64,000 bases of DNA from NCBI RefSeq assembly GCF_900110855.1, contig NZ_FOFA01000011.1:58758-122757 (forward strand), written 5' to 3'. Shown here piece after piece: positions 8,767 to 19,754 of this stretch; the first letter of the stretch is position 1; the number at the start of each line of letters is the position of its first letter. A model generated the notes under the pieces. The model did no database searches and was not told where the DNA came from. It saw only the letters and a program-made list of their open reading frames with translations. The stretch comes from Microlunatus flavus (GTDB lineage: Bacteria; Actinomycetota; Actinomycetes; Propionibacteriales; Propionibacteriaceae). The position numbers and the translations under genes were made by a program.

Positions 8767-10521
8767 ATGTCCACGACAGACCCCGCCGCACCCGAGCAGA
8801 CCGGAGCCCAGTCTCTCGTCTCGTCGCTCGAGCACGCAGGGGTGGACGTCGTCTTCGGCATCCCCGGCGGCGCGATCCTGCCTGCGTACGACCCGCTCTT
8901 CGACTCCAGCGTGCGCCACATCCTCGTGCGCCACGAGCAGGGCGCCGGTCACGCGGCCGAGGGGTACGCCGTCGCCACCGGTCGGGTCGGCGTCTGCATG
9001 GCCACCTCCGGCCCCGGCGCGACGAACCTCGTGACCCCGATCGCCGACGCCTACATGGACTCGGTGCCGATGGTCGCCATCACGGGCCAGGTCGCGGCCC
9101 CGGCGATCGGGACCGACGCCTTCCAGGAGGCGGACATCCGTGGCATCACGATGCCGATCACCAAGCACAGCTTCCTGGTGACCAAGGCCGAGGACATCCC
9201 GGCCGCGGTCGCGTCGGCCTTCCACATCGCCTCGACCGGGCGCCCCGGCCCCGTGCTCGTCGACGTCACCAAGGACGCCCTGCAGTCGACCAGCCAGTTC
9301 CGCTGGCCGACGCACCTCGACCTGCCGGGCTACCACCCGGTCACCCGCCCCCACGCCAAGCAGGTCCGTGAGGCGGCCCGCCTGATCGGCGAGGCCCGCC
9401 GTCCCGTGCTGTACGTCGGCGGCGGCGTGCTCAAGGCTCGCGCCTGGGACGAGCTGCGCGAGCTCGCCGAGCTGACCGCCATCCCGGTCGTGACGACGCT
9501 GATGGCCCGCGGCGTCTTCCCCGACAGCCACCCGCAGAACATGGGCATGCCGGGCATGCACGGCACGGTCGCCGCCGTGGGCGCCCTGCAGCGCGCCGAC
9601 CTGCTGATCGCGCTGGGGACCCGCTTCGACGACCGGGTGACCGGCCAGCTCTCGTCGTTCGCCCCCGGCGCCAAGGTCATCCACGCCGACATCGACCCGG
9701 CCGAGATCTCCAAGAACCGAAGCGCCGACGTCCCGATCGTGGGCGACGCCAAGGAGGTCATCGCCGAGCTGACCTCGCTGCTGCGCGGCAACGACGCGCG
9801 CCTGCCGGACGTGGGGGAGTGGTCGCGCCAGCTGGCCGACCTCAAGCACCGCTACCCGACCTCGTTCGACCTGCCCGACGACGGCACGCTGTCGCCGCAG
9901 CACGTGATCAAGCGGATCGGCGAGCTGACCGGCCCGGACGCCTACTACGCCTCGGGCGTGGGGCAGCACCAGATGTGGGCCGCGCACTTCCTGCCCTGGG
10001 AGCTGCCGGGCCGCTGGCTCAACTCGGGCGGTCTCGGGACCATGGGCTACTGCGTGCCCGCGGCCATGGGCGCCAAGGTCGGGCGCCCCGACGCCACCGT
10101 GTGGGGCATCGACGGCGACGGCTGCTTCCAGATGACCAACCAGGAGCTCGTCACCTGCGCGCTCGAGGGCATCCCGGTCAAGATCGCGGTGATCAACAAC
10201 CAGAGCCTCGGCATGGTGCGGCAGTGGCAGACACTGTTCTACGAGGGCCGCTACTCCAACACCGACCTCAAGACCAACCGCGTCCCCGACTTCCCCAAGC
10301 TGGCCGAGGCGATGGGCTGCGTCGGGCTGCGCGCCGAGACCGCGGAGGACGTCGACGCGGTGATCGACAAGGCGCTGTCCATCGACGACGCCCCGGTCGT
10401 GGTCGAGTTCGTCGTGCACAAGGACGCCATGATCTGGCCGATGGTCGCCGCCGGCGCCAGCAACGACGACATCAAGATCGCCCGCGACATGGCGCCGAAC
10501 TGGGCGCAGGAGGACCTGTGA
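8767..10521 (+). CDS. ilvB: Acetolactate synthase large (catalytic) subunit
   Basis: Condenses pyruvate with pyruvate or 2-ketobutyrate, using thiamine diphosphate, FAD and Mg2+. 584 residues from ATG 8767, which has GAGGGAGAG about 8 nt upstream; the open frame extends further up but into the leader region. Visible motifs: catalytic glutamate in [23 protein letters not shown], and the TPP/Mg site [12 protein letters not shown] with [12 protein letters not shown]. ilvN follows after 46 nt and ilvC after that, forming ilvBNC under the upstream attenuator. Confidence 0.96.
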   Translation: MSTTDPAAPEQTGAQSLVSSLEHAGVDVVFGIPGGAILPAYDPLFDSSVRHILVRHEQGAGHAAEGYAVATGRVGVCMATSGPGATNLVTPIADAYMDSVPMVAITGQVAAPAIGTDAFQEADIRGITMPITKHSFLVTKAEDIPAAVASAFHIASTGRPGPVLVDVTKDALQSTSQFRWPTHLDLPGYHPVTRPHAKQVREAARLIGEARRPVLYVGGGVLKARAWDELRELAELTAIPVVTTLMARGVFPDSHPQNMGMPGMHGTVAAVGALQRADLLIALGTRFDDRVTGQLSSFAPGAKVIHADIDPAEISKNRSADVPIVGDAKEVIAELTSLLRGNDARLPDVGEWSRQLADLKHRYPTSFDLPDDGTLSPQHVIKRIGELTGPDAYYASGVGQHQMWAAHFLPWELPGRWLNSGGLGTMGYCVPAAMGAKVGRPDATVWGIDGDGCFQMTNQELVTCALEGIPVKIAVINNQSLGMVRQWQTLFYEGRYSNTDLKTNRVPDFPKLAEAMGCVGLRAETAEDVDAVIDKALSIDDAPVVVEFVVHKDAMIWPMVAAGASNDDIKIARDMAPNWAQEDL

Positions 10522-10567
10522 TCGACGCGAAGGGGACGACCCCCTCGAACCCCCGAAAGGCGGCGGG

Positions 10568-12212
<1,645 letters not shown>

Positions 12213-12274
12213 GGTCCGCCGGACCGGATCTGGTCCGAGCCCGGTACGCCACGAGGCGCACCTTCCTCCGCCGC

Positions 12275-12294
12275 GCGCACCCTGCAGGGTGCGC
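12275..12294. repeat. 20-bp palindrome, left copy flanking the AbiEi/DUF559-type gene
   Basis: GCGCACCCTGCAGGGTGCGC is a perfect palindrome; the same 20 bp recurs at 13368-13387 on the other side of the intervening gene. Related GGTGCGCNTCGT fragments surround both copies. It could be a bidirectional terminator, an operator or a mobile-unit end. Confidence 0.7.
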
Positions 12295-12420
12295 CTCGCC
12301 GAGAAGGGTGCGCTTCGTGCTGTGTCGGCCGTCCACAGGTCGAAGAGCGAGTCGCTCGCTGTCCACAGACGCGGGCCTCAGGGCTGGTGACGGGCCGCAA
12401 CGGCTGCTGTTCTCGGAACC

Positions 12421-13326
12421 ATGGACGAGGTGCTGCTCCGTTCCGCGGCGACACGGGGCGGGCTGAGCGACAACGACCTGGCACGCCTCGTCGGGCTCGG
12501 CGACCTCGAGCGGCTGCGTCGAGGTGCCTACGCAAGAGCCCTCGGTGCGAGGCGGAGCCCGGAGGAGGTGCACCGCCTGCTGATCGGTGCCACGGTGCCG
12601 CAGCTGGGCGACGGGGCGGTGCTGAGCCATGCATCTGCCGGGGTCCTCCACGGACTGCCGCTCTGGCCCGCTCAGGTCGGCACGGTGCACATCACGAGGC
12701 CGAGGACCGGCGGTGGCGGGCGACGGACCGTCGTGCGCCGCCACACCAGCGCGCTCGAGGCCGGCGAGACGACGACGGTCGACGGGTGGGCGGTCACCAC
12801 CGTGCCGAGGACGGTGGTCGACCTCGCCCGGACGCTGCCGTACGAGCAGGGGGTCGCGGCGGGCGACGCCGCCCTGCGGCTCGGCCTGGACCGAGGTGTG
12901 CTCGAGGCGGCTCTGCGCCGCCAGGACCGGTGGCCCGGTGCCGCCCGCGCTCGGCGGGTCGTGCTGCTCGCCGACGGTCGTGCCGAGTCGGCGGGGGAGT
13001 CGCTGAGCCGCGTGCTGCTCACGGACCAGGGGTTGACGCCGACCGAGCTCCAGCTCGTGGTCCACGGCGCCGACGGTCCGCTGGGGCGGGTGGACTTCGC
13101 GTGGCCCGAGCACCGCACGATCGGCGAGTTCGACGGCCGCGTCAAGTACGGCCGGCTGCTCCGGCCCGGCGAGGACGTCGGCGACGTCGTCTACCGGGAG
13201 AAGCTGCGCGAGGACCAGCTGCGCGACCTCGGCTGGCAGGTCGTCCGCTGGGTGTGGGCCGACCTCGACCGGCCCGCCGTCATCGCCGAGCGGGTGCGGC
13301 GCGCCTTCGCGCGGGCCCACGGGTGA
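12421..13326 (+). CDS. AbiEi-like N-terminal domain / DUF559-type (PD-(D/E)XK-like) C-terminal protein
   Basis: 301 residues. The N-terminal half (GGLSDNDLARLVGLGDLERLRRGAYA, HASAGVLHGLPLW, RTVVDLAR) matches the winged-helix antitoxin-like domain of type IV AbiEi proteins. The C-terminal part (PLGRVDFAWPEHRTIGEFDGRVKY, then REKLREDQLRDLGWQVVRW) looks like the DUF559/Vsr-type nuclease fold, with D and E-x-D residues in place. No AbiEii toxin partner is adjacent. Solo genes of this type are common in actinobacteria and of unknown role. The gene is bracketed by identical 20-bp palindromes. Confidence 0.7.
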   Translation: MDEVLLRSAATRGGLSDNDLARLVGLGDLERLRRGAYARALGARRSPEEVHRLLIGATVPQLGDGAVLSHASAGVLHGLPLWPAQVGTVHITRPRTGGGGRRTVVRRHTSALEAGETTTVDGWAVTTVPRTVVDLARTLPYEQGVAAGDAALRLGLDRGVLEAALRRQDRWPGAARARRVVLLADGRAESAGESLSRVLLTDQGLTPTELQLVVHGADGPLGRVDFAWPEHRTIGEFDGRVKYGRLLRPGEDVGDVVYREKLREDQLRDLGWQVVRWVWADLDRPAVIAERVRRAFARAHG

Positions 13327-13367
13327 ACCTCTAGCGTCCCGCCACGTCGCGCACGTTCCTTCACGAC

Positions 13368-13387
13368 GCGCACCCTGCAGGGTGCGC
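13368..13387. repeat. 20-bp palindrome, right copy
   Basis: Identical to 12275-12294 and again followed by GGTGCGC repeats, including two copies of GGTGCGC preceded by GAACAA between 13393 and 13429. Confidence 0.7.
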
Positions 13388-13451
13388 GTCGTCGAACAAG
13401 GTGCGCGTGGTGGAACAAGGTGCGCCTCGTGGCGTGGCCGCGCCGCGGAAC

Positions 13452-14072
13452 TCAGCGGGAGCGGACGGACAGGTTGATCACGCGGGTCTTGTCGGGCCGC
13501 AGGGCGGTGCCGACGACGAACACGCGGCTGTCGGGCGTCCCGGTCTGGGTCGTCTCCTGGTCGTTGGCCAGGATGCAGAGCGAGGTCAGGTCGGGCTCGG
13601 AGAGCGGCGACGGGTGGTTCTTCACGCAGCCGCCGTACGTGTCCTTGAGCGCGGCCAGCGCGTCGGCCGCGCCGGCTGCCGGCACCTCGAGGGCCGCCTG
13701 CAGCGCGTAGTCGTGCGTCGACACGTAGTTCGAGCGCACCACGCGGGTGTCGTCGGGCAGGTCGACGTCGCCGAAGTACTCGACGTCGGCGAGCGTGAGC
13801 GAGGCGCACTCGAAGCCGGCGAAGGTGTTGACGCAGCGCGAACCGCGCTCGGTGGTCTTGGAGAAGTACGGGATGCCCCAGCCGCCCGCGAACCGTGCGA
13901 GCACGAGCAGCGCGAGGAGGACGCCGAGCACGAGGCAGACGCAGAAGATCGCGATGGTCAGCGCCTTGCGGGCCTTCGCCTGCCGACGCAGGGTCACGGT
14001 CGGCGTCGGCACCGCCCCAGGATGCCCGACCGGCGGGCTGTCCAGCGTGACCGGCTCGGCTGCCGGGCTCAC
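13452..14072 (-). CDS. Single-pass membrane protein of unknown function
   Basis: 206 residues. A short proline-rich cytoplasmic N-terminus and basic RRQAKARKA precede one membrane helix (about residues 38-60). An external domain of about 145 residues follows, with three well-spaced cysteines (SRCVNTFAGFECAS, GGCVKNHPS, SLCILAND). GTG 14072 is chosen because it overlaps the upstream methyltransferase stop by 4 nt (GTGA), so the pair is translationally coupled. I do not recognise the external domain. Confidence 0.65.
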   Translation of the reverse strand: MSPAAEPVTLDSPPVGHPGAVPTPTVTLRRQAKARKALTIAIFCVCLVLGVLLALLVLARFAGGWGIPYFSKTTERGSRCVNTFAGFECASLTLADVEYFGDVDLPDDTRVVRSNYVSTHDYALQAALEVPAAGAADALAALKDTYGGCVKNHPSPLSEPDLTSLCILANDQETTQTGTPDSRVFVVGTALRPDKTRVINLSVRSR

Positions 14073-14632
14073 CGCTTGACGGCGATCAGGACCGAGGTGT
14101 CCTCGGCGACCATCACGTCGACGCTGGTGAAGCGCTCGTCCGACAGCCACGCCACCCGGAGGTCGTCGACGCGGCCGCCCCGCAGCGGCGGCCAGCTGGC
14201 GCACGGCACGAAGTCGTCGAGGACGAGCATCCCGCCCTGGTCGAGGAGGGCGGTCACCTCCTCGCGCGGCCAGTCGCGCGCGCTCGCCGCGTCCATGAAG
14301 ATCAGCGAGAACGGTGCGTGCCCGGCCAGGCTGCTCCAGTCGGCGTGGATCACGTCGATGTCGTCGTCGGCGAACATCGCCATGACCCCGTGCGCGAGGC
14401 CCGGGTCGACCTCGGCGGTGACCACGCGCGTGCTCTTGGGGGCACCGCTGCGCAGCCAGGCGGCGCCGACGCCGCAGCCGGTGCCGCACTCGGCGATCGT
14501 CCCGGTCCGGGTGGCCGCGAGCGTGGCCAGCAGCCGGCCCGTCTCGGTCCGGGAGGCCTGCACGTAGCCGCGCTGCAGCGACATCCGCAGCGCGCGCAGC
14601 ACGAGCTCCGGCAGCTCCGGCGGTGCGCTCAC
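14069..14632 (-). CDS. Class I SAM-dependent methyltransferase (O-methyltransferase-like)
   Basis: 187 residues from GTG 14632. SAM-binding motif IAECGTGCGVGAAWL near residues 48-62, acidic residue in VVTAEVDPG, and post-motif LIFMDAASARDW followed by GGMLVLDD. This arrangement resembles the methyltransferase-24/O-methyltransferase group. A -10-like CACACT ends 6 nt upstream of this GTG on the minus strand, so upstream in-frame ATGs are less likely. It overlaps the following membrane-protein gene by 4 nt. The substrate is unknown. Confidence 0.75.
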   Translation of the reverse strand: MSAPPELPELVLRALRMSLQRGYVQASRTETGRLLATLAATRTGTIAECGTGCGVGAAWLRSGAPKSTRVVTAEVDPGLAHGVMAMFADDDIDVIHADWSSLAGHAPFSLIFMDAASARDWPREEVTALLDQGGMLVLDDFVPCASWPPLRGGRVDDLRVAWLSDERFTSVDVMVAEDTSVLIAVKR

Positions 14633-14772
14633 CCCAGCAGTGTGGGCCGCGCGGGGCCGCTCGCCGGGCGCCCGGTCCATCATGTGGGAACCCGGGAAAC
14701 AACCCGGACGCCCGATAGTCGGATGTCCTAGCATCTTCCTACCGAGCAAGCCCGCCGACCGCAGGACACGCG

Positions 14773-14928
14773 ATGTACGAGATGTACCCGGACACGTGGC
14801 ACGTCGCCGACGACGGCCACCACGACACCGCCGGCAAGCCCCGGCGTCGTGCCCGCAAGGACCACCCGGTGGTCCCCGCCGTCCTCGTACCGCAGAGCGT
14901 CCCGAGCCGTACGCGCCCCAGCGCCTGA
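14773..14928 (+). CDS. Possible small basic protein (51 aa)
   Basis: ATG 14773 opens 51 codons beginning MYEMYPDTWHVADDG, with a basic centre (KPRRRARKDH). A TAGCAT -10-like box lies at 14729-14734. The ORF fills most of the otherwise empty gap between the methyltransferase and leuB. I do not recognise it; the ribosome-binding site is weak (AGGACACGCG), so it may be chance. Confidence 0.4.
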   Translation: MYEMYPDTWHVADDGHHDTAGKPRRRARKDHPVVPAVLVPQSVPSRTRPSA

Positions 14929-15013
14929 CGCCGGCGCCGCTCCGGAAGGGGCACCCACCGGTCCCCGGCGGCGGGCCGTCCTCGTCGCGCGGCGCCCCGC
15001 CCAGACCTCCCGC

Positions 15014-16090
15014 TCAGACCTTCGCGGCCACCTCGTCGCACACCTGCGCCGCGATCGCGTCGCCGATCTCGGAGGTCGACCGCTTCGTCCCCGGCGTGCG
15101 CGCCGTGATGTCGGCCAGCACGGCCCGCTCCACGCGCGCCGCCTCGTCCAGGAGTCCCACGTGCTCGAGCAGCAGCGCCACCGACAGGATCGTCGCGGTC
15201 GGGTCGGCCAGACCCTTCCCGGCGATGTCCGGCGCGGAGCCGTGCACCGGCTCGAACATGGACGGGAAGGCTCCGGAGGGGTTGATGTTCCCGCTCGCCG
15301 CGAGGCCGATGCCGCCCGTGACCGCCGCCGCGAGGTCGGTGAGGATGTCGCCGAACAGGTTGTCGGTCACGATCACGTCGAAGCGGGCCGGGTCGGTCGC
15401 CAGGAAGATCGTGGCCGCGTCGACGTGCAGGTAGTCGGTGCTGACCTGCGGGTACTCCTCGGCCACGGACTCGAAGATGCGCCGCCACAGCCCGCCCGCG
15501 TAGACGAGGACGTTGTGCTTGTGGACCAGCGTCAGCTTGTTGCGGCGACGGGTCGCGCGCTCGAAGGCGTCGCGCACGACGCGCTCCACGCCGTAGGCGG
15601 TGTTGATGCTGACCTCGGTGCCGACCTCGTGGGGCGTCCCGCCGCGGAACGTCCCGCCGTTGCCGCAGTAGAGGCCCTCCGTGCCCTCGCGCACGACGAC
15701 GAAGTCGACCTCGCGACCGCCCACGACCGCGTCGGACAGCGGCGTCTCGACACCGGGGAAGAGCCGGCTCGGACGCAGGTTGACGTAGTGGTCGAAGGCG
15801 AAGCGCAGCTTGAGCAGCAGCCCGCGCTCGAGCAGCCCGCTCGGCACGTCCGTCGCGCCCGGCGCGGCGCCGACGGCGCCCAGCAGGATCACGTCGGCGG
15901 CGGCCAGCGACGCCATGGTCTCGTCGGAGAGCACCTCGCCCGTACGCTGCCAGTGCGCGGCGCCCAGGTCGTAGCGGGTGATCGCGAACGCGTCGCTCCC
16001 GGCCACGGCCTCGAGCACCTTCAGACCCTCGTCGACGACCTCCGGTCCGATGCCGTCGCCACCGATCACCGCCAGCTTCTTCTGCGTCAC
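15014..16090 (-). CDS. leuB: 3-isopropylmalate dehydrogenase
   Basis: 358 residues. Oxidative decarboxylation of 3-isopropylmalate in leucine synthesis (NAD+, Mg2+). Visible: N-terminal [12 protein letters not shown], the arginine-rich [12 protein letters not shown] substrate segment, REGTEGLY, and the dehydrogenase signature [26 protein letters not shown] 16090 is chosen: on the minus strand a perfect TACGAT -10 box ends 6 nt before it, so the transcript is probably leaderless. Divergent from ilvE. In organisms with CimA this enzyme can also act in the citramalate route (inference). Confidence 0.95.
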   Translation of the reverse strand: MTQKKLAVIGGDGIGPEVVDEGLKVLEAVAGSDAFAITRYDLGAAHWQRTGEVLSDETMASLAAADVILLGAVGAAPGATDVPSGLLERGLLLKLRFAFDHYVNLRPSRLFPGVETPLSDAVVGGREVDFVVVREGTEGLYCGNGGTFRGGTPHEVGTEVSINTAYGVERVVRDAFERATRRRNKLTLVHKHNVLVYAGGLWRRIFESVAEEYPQVSTDYLHVDAATIFLATDPARFDVIVTDNLFGDILTDLAAAVTGGIGLAASGNINPSGAFPSMFEPVHGSAPDIAGKGLADPTATILSVALLLEHVGLLDEAARVERAVLADITARTPGTKRSTSEIGDAIAAQVCDEVAAKV

Positions 16091-16188
16091 CGGCGCATCG
16101 TAGCGGCGAGGGCGCCGTCCCCGGCGGTCGTCGTCCACCCTCGAAGACCCCTCCGCCACACCCACCCCGCAGCCCAGAGAGTGAACCC

Positions 16189-17295
16189 GTGAGCCTCCCC
16201 TTCGACCTCCGTCCGCACCCGAGCCCCCGCAGCGACGCCGAGCGCGCGGCGATCCTGGCCGACCCCGGCTTCGGCGTGCACTTCACCGACCACATGGCCG
16301 TCGCCACGTGGACCTCGACCGACGGCTGGCACGACTCGGCCGTCGTCCCGTACGGACCGTTCACGCTCGACCCCGCGACGGCGGTGCTGCACTACGCGCA
16401 GGAGATCTTCGAGGGGCTGAAGGCCTACCGCCACGCCGACGGCAGCGTGTGGACGTTCCGTCCCGACCAGAACGCCGCGCGGCTGGCCCGTTCCGCCCGG
16501 CGCATGGCCCTGCCGGAGCTGAGCGAGGCCGACTTCCTCGCCGGCATCGAGGCGCTGGTCGCGGCGGACGAGGCGTGGGTGCCCGAGGGTGCACGCAGCG
16601 CCGCGCAGGAGTCCGAGCAGAGCCTCTACCTGCGCCCGTTCATGTTCGCGTCCGAGTCGTTCCTGGGCGTCCGGGCCGCGCGCCGGGTGACCTACTGCTG
16701 CATTGCCAGCCCGGCCGGCCCGTACTTCGCCAGCGGCGTCCACCCCGTCCGGATCTGGATCTCCACGACCTACAACCGGTCCGGCCCCGGCGGCACCGGC
16801 GCGGCCAAGACCGGCGGCAACTACGCGGCCAGCCTGCTCGCGCAGGCCGAGGCGGCCGACAAGGGCTTCGACCAGGTGATGTTCACCGACGCGGTCGAGC
16901 AGCGCTGGGTCGAGGAGCTCGGCGGCATGAACGTCTACCTCGTCACCACCGACGGCGAGCTCGTGACGCCGGCCCTCACCGGCACGATCCTCGAGGGCGT
17001 CACCCGCGACTCGATCCTGACCCTGGCGCGCGAGTTCGGCCTCACGCCGGTCGAGCGGCAGATCGCCATGACCGAGCTGCTCGAGGGCGTCGACTCCGGC
17101 GCGATCTCGGAGGTCTTCGCCTGCGGGACCGCGGCGGTCATCACCCCCATCGGCCTGCTCGCCGACGACGCGGGGGAGCACAAGGTCTCCGCCGGCGTCA
17201 CCGGGGAGGTCACGGCGGCGATCCGCAAGAACCTCCTCGACGTCCAGTACGGGCGCGCCGAGGACACCCACGGCTGGATGCGCAAGATCGTCTGA
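16189..17295 (+). CDS. ilvE: Branched-chain amino acid aminotransferase
   Basis: 368 residues, fold-type IV PLP aminotransferase of the actinobacterial length class. Transfers amino groups between glutamate and the branched-chain 2-keto acids. Visible: [15 protein letters not shown], the PLP lysine region [27 protein letters not shown], and the late [18 protein letters not shown] start with only a weak purine stretch upstream. Divergent from leuB across 98 bp. Confidence 0.95.
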   Translation: MSLPFDLRPHPSPRSDAERAAILADPGFGVHFTDHMAVATWTSTDGWHDSAVVPYGPFTLDPATAVLHYAQEIFEGLKAYRHADGSVWTFRPDQNAARLARSARRMALPELSEADFLAGIEALVAADEAWVPEGARSAAQESEQSLYLRPFMFASESFLGVRAARRVTYCCIASPAGPYFASGVHPVRIWISTTYNRSGPGGTGAAKTGGNYAASLLAQAEAADKGFDQVMFTDAVEQRWVEELGGMNVYLVTTDGELVTPALTGTILEGVTRDSILTLAREFGLTPVERQIAMTELLEGVDSGAISEVFACGTAAVITPIGLLADDAGEHKVSAGVTGEVTAAIRKNLLDVQYGRAEDTHGWMRKIV

Positions 17296-17348
17296 CCCCG
17301 GTCTCGCGGCTCCGGGCTCGTCGGACGTTCCCTGAGCCGCTCAACGCT

Positions 17349-17810
17349 CCCTGAGCCTGTCGAAGGGCAGGACGCCCCCTGAGCCTGTCGAAGGGCAGGA
17401 CGCCCCCTGAGCCTGTCGAAGGGCAGGCCGCCTCCTGAGCCTGTCGAAGGGCCTCGAAGAGGTCGGCCTCTCCGTCTGCGAGTCACGCCGACCCCTCCGG
17501 GGCCCTTCGACAAGCTCAGGGAGCGTGACCCGGGGCCCTTCGACGAGCTCAGGGAGCGTGACCCGGGGCCCTTCGACGAGCTCAGGGAGCGTGACCCGGG
17601 GCCCTTCGACGAGCTCAGGGAGCGTGACCCGGGGCCCTTCGACGAGCTCAGGGAGCGTGACCCGAGGCCCTTCGACGAGCTCAGGGAGCGCGACTCGGGG
17701 CCCTTCGACGAGCTCAGGGAGCGCGACCCGGAGTCTTTCGACGAGCTCGCGGGGTGTGGCTCGGGCCCTTCGACAGGCTCAGGGGGCGTGGCCGGGCCCT
17801 TGGACGAGCT
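17349..17810. repeat. REP-like array of CCCTGAGCNTGTCGAAGGG units in two orientations
   Basis: Four near-identical forward units (from 17349, 17377, 17405 and 17433; period 28 bp) are followed by about eight units in the reverse orientation from 17503, mostly with period 33 bp and variants of CCCTTCGACGAGCTCAGGG. Each unit is an imperfect palindrome. Related 19-mers are widespread intergenic repeats in actinobacteria and other high-GC bacteria. Long reading frames across the array (for example repeated SSKGPGSRS) are artefacts. Confidence 0.85.
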
Positions 17811-17893
17811 CAGGGGCGTCCGGGCGACGGCTCGCCCTCCCGTCCCCGCGTCCGTCCTGCGAGCGCGGACTGGCGTCGGCGGAGCATCCGCGC

Positions 17894-17899
17894 CACACT
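17894..17899 (+). promoter_or_regulatory. Predicted -10 box of the cimA leader
   Basis: CACACT ends 7 nt before the leader-peptide GTG. The -35 region is weak (TGGCGT at 17871-17876). Confidence 0.4.
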
Positions 17900-17906
17900 G
17901 GGCGGC

Positions 17907-17933
17907 GTGCTGACCGTGGTCATCATTCGCTAG
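17907..17933 (+). CDS. cimA leader peptide (attenuator)
   Basis: Eight codons, MLTVVIIR, then TAG: Leu, Val-Val and Ile-Ile in a row, all branched-chain. A hairpin/T-run terminator follows 27 nt later and cimA after it. This is the same layout as the ilvB leader, so ribosome stalling at Ile/Val codons probably controls cimA transcription. Confidence 0.7.
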   Translation: MLTVVIIR

Positions 17934-17959
17934 CGCGCCGGGCTCCCGCCCGACGCGCC

Positions 17960-17987
17960 AACCTCCTGCACCCCAGGAGGTTTTTTT
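17960..17987 (+). terminator. Attenuator terminator of cimA
   Basis: A perfect 9-bp stem AACCTCCTG (17960-17968) / CAGGAGGTT (17974-17982) with loop CACCC, running into seven Ts: a strong intrinsic terminator between leader peptide and cimA. Confidence 0.85.
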
Positions 17988-18047
17988 GTGCCCGCAGGGG
18001 GCACAACACGAACAGCACGCCGTCCGCCCCAACGGAGGAGCACCTTC

Positions 18048-19742
18048 ATGGCAGCCCAGCCCAGGCCGGTCCCGACCGACTTCCACGTCTTCGACACCAC
18101 GTTGCGCGACGGCTCGCAGCAGGAGGGGCTCAACCTCTCCGTGGCCGACAAGCTGGCGATCACCGCGCTGCTGGACGAGCTGGGGGTCGGGTTCGTCGAG
18201 GGTGGCTGGCCGGGGGCCAACCCGGCCGACACGGCCTACTTCGCGGCCATGGCCGACGGGGCCGTGCGGCTCAAGAACGCTCAGCTCGTCTCTTTCGGCT
18301 TCACCCGCCGCGTGGGCATGCGCGCCGCCGACGACCCGCTCACCGCGGCGCTGCGCGACTCGCGCGCCCCGGTCGCCTGCATCGTCGCCAAGAGCCACGA
18401 CCGCCACGTCGAGCAGGCCCTGCGCACCACGCTCGAGGAGAACCTCGCGATGGTGGCCGACACCGTGTCGCACCTGCGCTCGGAGGGCCAGCGGGTCTTC
18501 GTCGACTGCGAGCACTTCTTCGACGGCTACCGGGAGAACCCGGCGTACGCGCTGGAGGTGGTCCGCACGGCGGCCGAGGCCGGCGCCGAGGTGGTCGTCC
18601 TCTGCGACACCAACGGCGGCATGCTCCCGCCGTGGGTCGGCGAGATCGTCGCGGGAACCGCTGCGGCGACCTCCGCCCGCCTGGGGATCCACGCGCACAA
18701 CGACACCGGCTGCGCGGTCGCGAACACCCTCGCCGCCGTCGACGCCGGCGCGACGCACGTGCAGGGCACCGTGAACGGCTACGGCGAGCGCACGGGCAAC
18801 GCCGAGCTGGTCTCCGTGGTGGCCAACCTCGAGCTCAAGTACGGGTGGCCGCTGCTGCCGGAGGGTTCGCTGCGCGAGGCGACCCGCCTGGCCCACGCCA
18901 TCGCCGAGGTCACGAACGTCCCGCCGAGCGCGCGCCAGCCCTACGTCGGGATGAGCTCCTTCGCCCACAAGGCCGGGCTGCACGCGAGCGCGATCAAGGT
19001 CGACCCGAACCTCTACCAGCACATCGACCCGGCCGTCGTCGGCAACGACATGCGGATGCTCGTGTCCGACATGGCCGGGCGCGCCAACATCCAGATCAAG
19101 GGATCCGAGCTCGGCTTCGACCTCTCCGACCGCGACCTCGCCGCCCGGATCACCGACAAGGTCAAGGAGCGCGAGGCCGCCGGCTACACGTACGAGGCCG
19201 CCGACGCCAGCTTCGAGCTGCTGCTGCGCCGCGAGCTCGACCAGCTGCCGGCGTACTTCGACGTCCACTCCTGGCGCCTCTTCACCCAGGGCCACCCCGG
19301 CGGCGAGGGCTTCCCGGGCGGCCGCGCCGGCGACGACAGCGACACCGAGTGCACGGTCAAGCTGACCGCGCGCGGGGTGTCCCAGCGCGTGGTGGGGGAG
19401 GGCAACGGTCCCGTGAACGCCCTCGACGCGGCCCTGCAGAACGCGCTGCTGCACGCGTACCCGGTGGTCGAGGACTTCGGCCTGACCGACTACCGCGTGC
19501 GCATCCTCGACCAGGGCCACGGCACCGACGCGACCGTCCGCGTGCTCATCCAGACCACCGACGGCCGTCGCCTGTGGACGACGGTCGGCGTCGGGCAGAA
19601 CGTCATCGAGGCCTCGTGGGAGGCCCTCAGCGACGCCTACCTCTTCGGTCTCCTGCACGCGGAGGCGGCCGACCCGGCGCCGCACGAGCAGTCCGAGCAG
19701 GCGCCCGGGAGCACGACGCTCCGCGACCTCGAGCACGTCTGA
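18048..19742 (+). CDS. cimA: (R)-citramalate synthase
   Basis: 564 residues. HMG-CoA-lyase-like TIM barrel with FDTTLRDGSQQEGLN (catalytic Arg-Asp), a HAHNDTGCAVANT metal-binding motif near residue 215, and GYGERTGNAEL. It ends in a LeuA-type allosteric domain (about 430-540). The family condenses acetyl-CoA with pyruvate to citramalate, giving 2-ketobutyrate for isoleucine independently of threonine. Length and the opening motif fit CimA (TIGR00977) rather than LeuA. ATG 18048 has GGAGGAG 7 nt upstream; longer in-frame starts fall in the leader. Controlled by the upstream attenuator. Confidence 0.9.
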   Translation: MAAQPRPVPTDFHVFDTTLRDGSQQEGLNLSVADKLAITALLDELGVGFVEGGWPGANPADTAYFAAMADGAVRLKNAQLVSFGFTRRVGMRAADDPLTAALRDSRAPVACIVAKSHDRHVEQALRTTLEENLAMVADTVSHLRSEGQRVFVDCEHFFDGYRENPAYALEVVRTAAEAGAEVVVLCDTNGGMLPPWVGEIVAGTAAATSARLGIHAHNDTGCAVANTLAAVDAGATHVQGTVNGYGERTGNAELVSVVANLELKYGWPLLPEGSLREATRLAHAIAEVTNVPPSARQPYVGMSSFAHKAGLHASAIKVDPNLYQHIDPAVVGNDMRMLVSDMAGRANIQIKGSELGFDLSDRDLAARITDKVKEREAAGYTYEAADASFELLLRRELDQLPAYFDVHSWRLFTQGHPGGEGFPGGRAGDDSDTECTVKLTARGVSQRVVGEGNGPVNALDAALQNALLHAYPVVEDFGLTDYRVRILDQGHGTDATVRVLIQTTDGRRLWTTVGVGQNVIEASWEALSDAYLFGLLHAEAADPAPHEQSEQAPGSTTLRDLEHV

Positions 19743-19754
19743 GGCCGCGTCGGG

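Noticed and set aside
12331..12369. Two GTCCACAG sequences resembling DnaA boxes
   Set aside because: Only two copies, not matching the TTATCCACA consensus, and no origin or dnaA context; short matches of this kind are common upstream of actinobacterial genes.
17349..17810. Possible CRISPR array
   Set aside because: The 28- and 33-bp periods leave spacers of only 9-14 bp that are themselves repeated, the units are palindromic REP-like, and no cas gene is present.
16935..19736. A 933-codon minus-strand frame with repeated [10 protein letters not shown]
   Set aside because: It runs antisense to cimA and ilvE, and its repeats are just the translated REP array.
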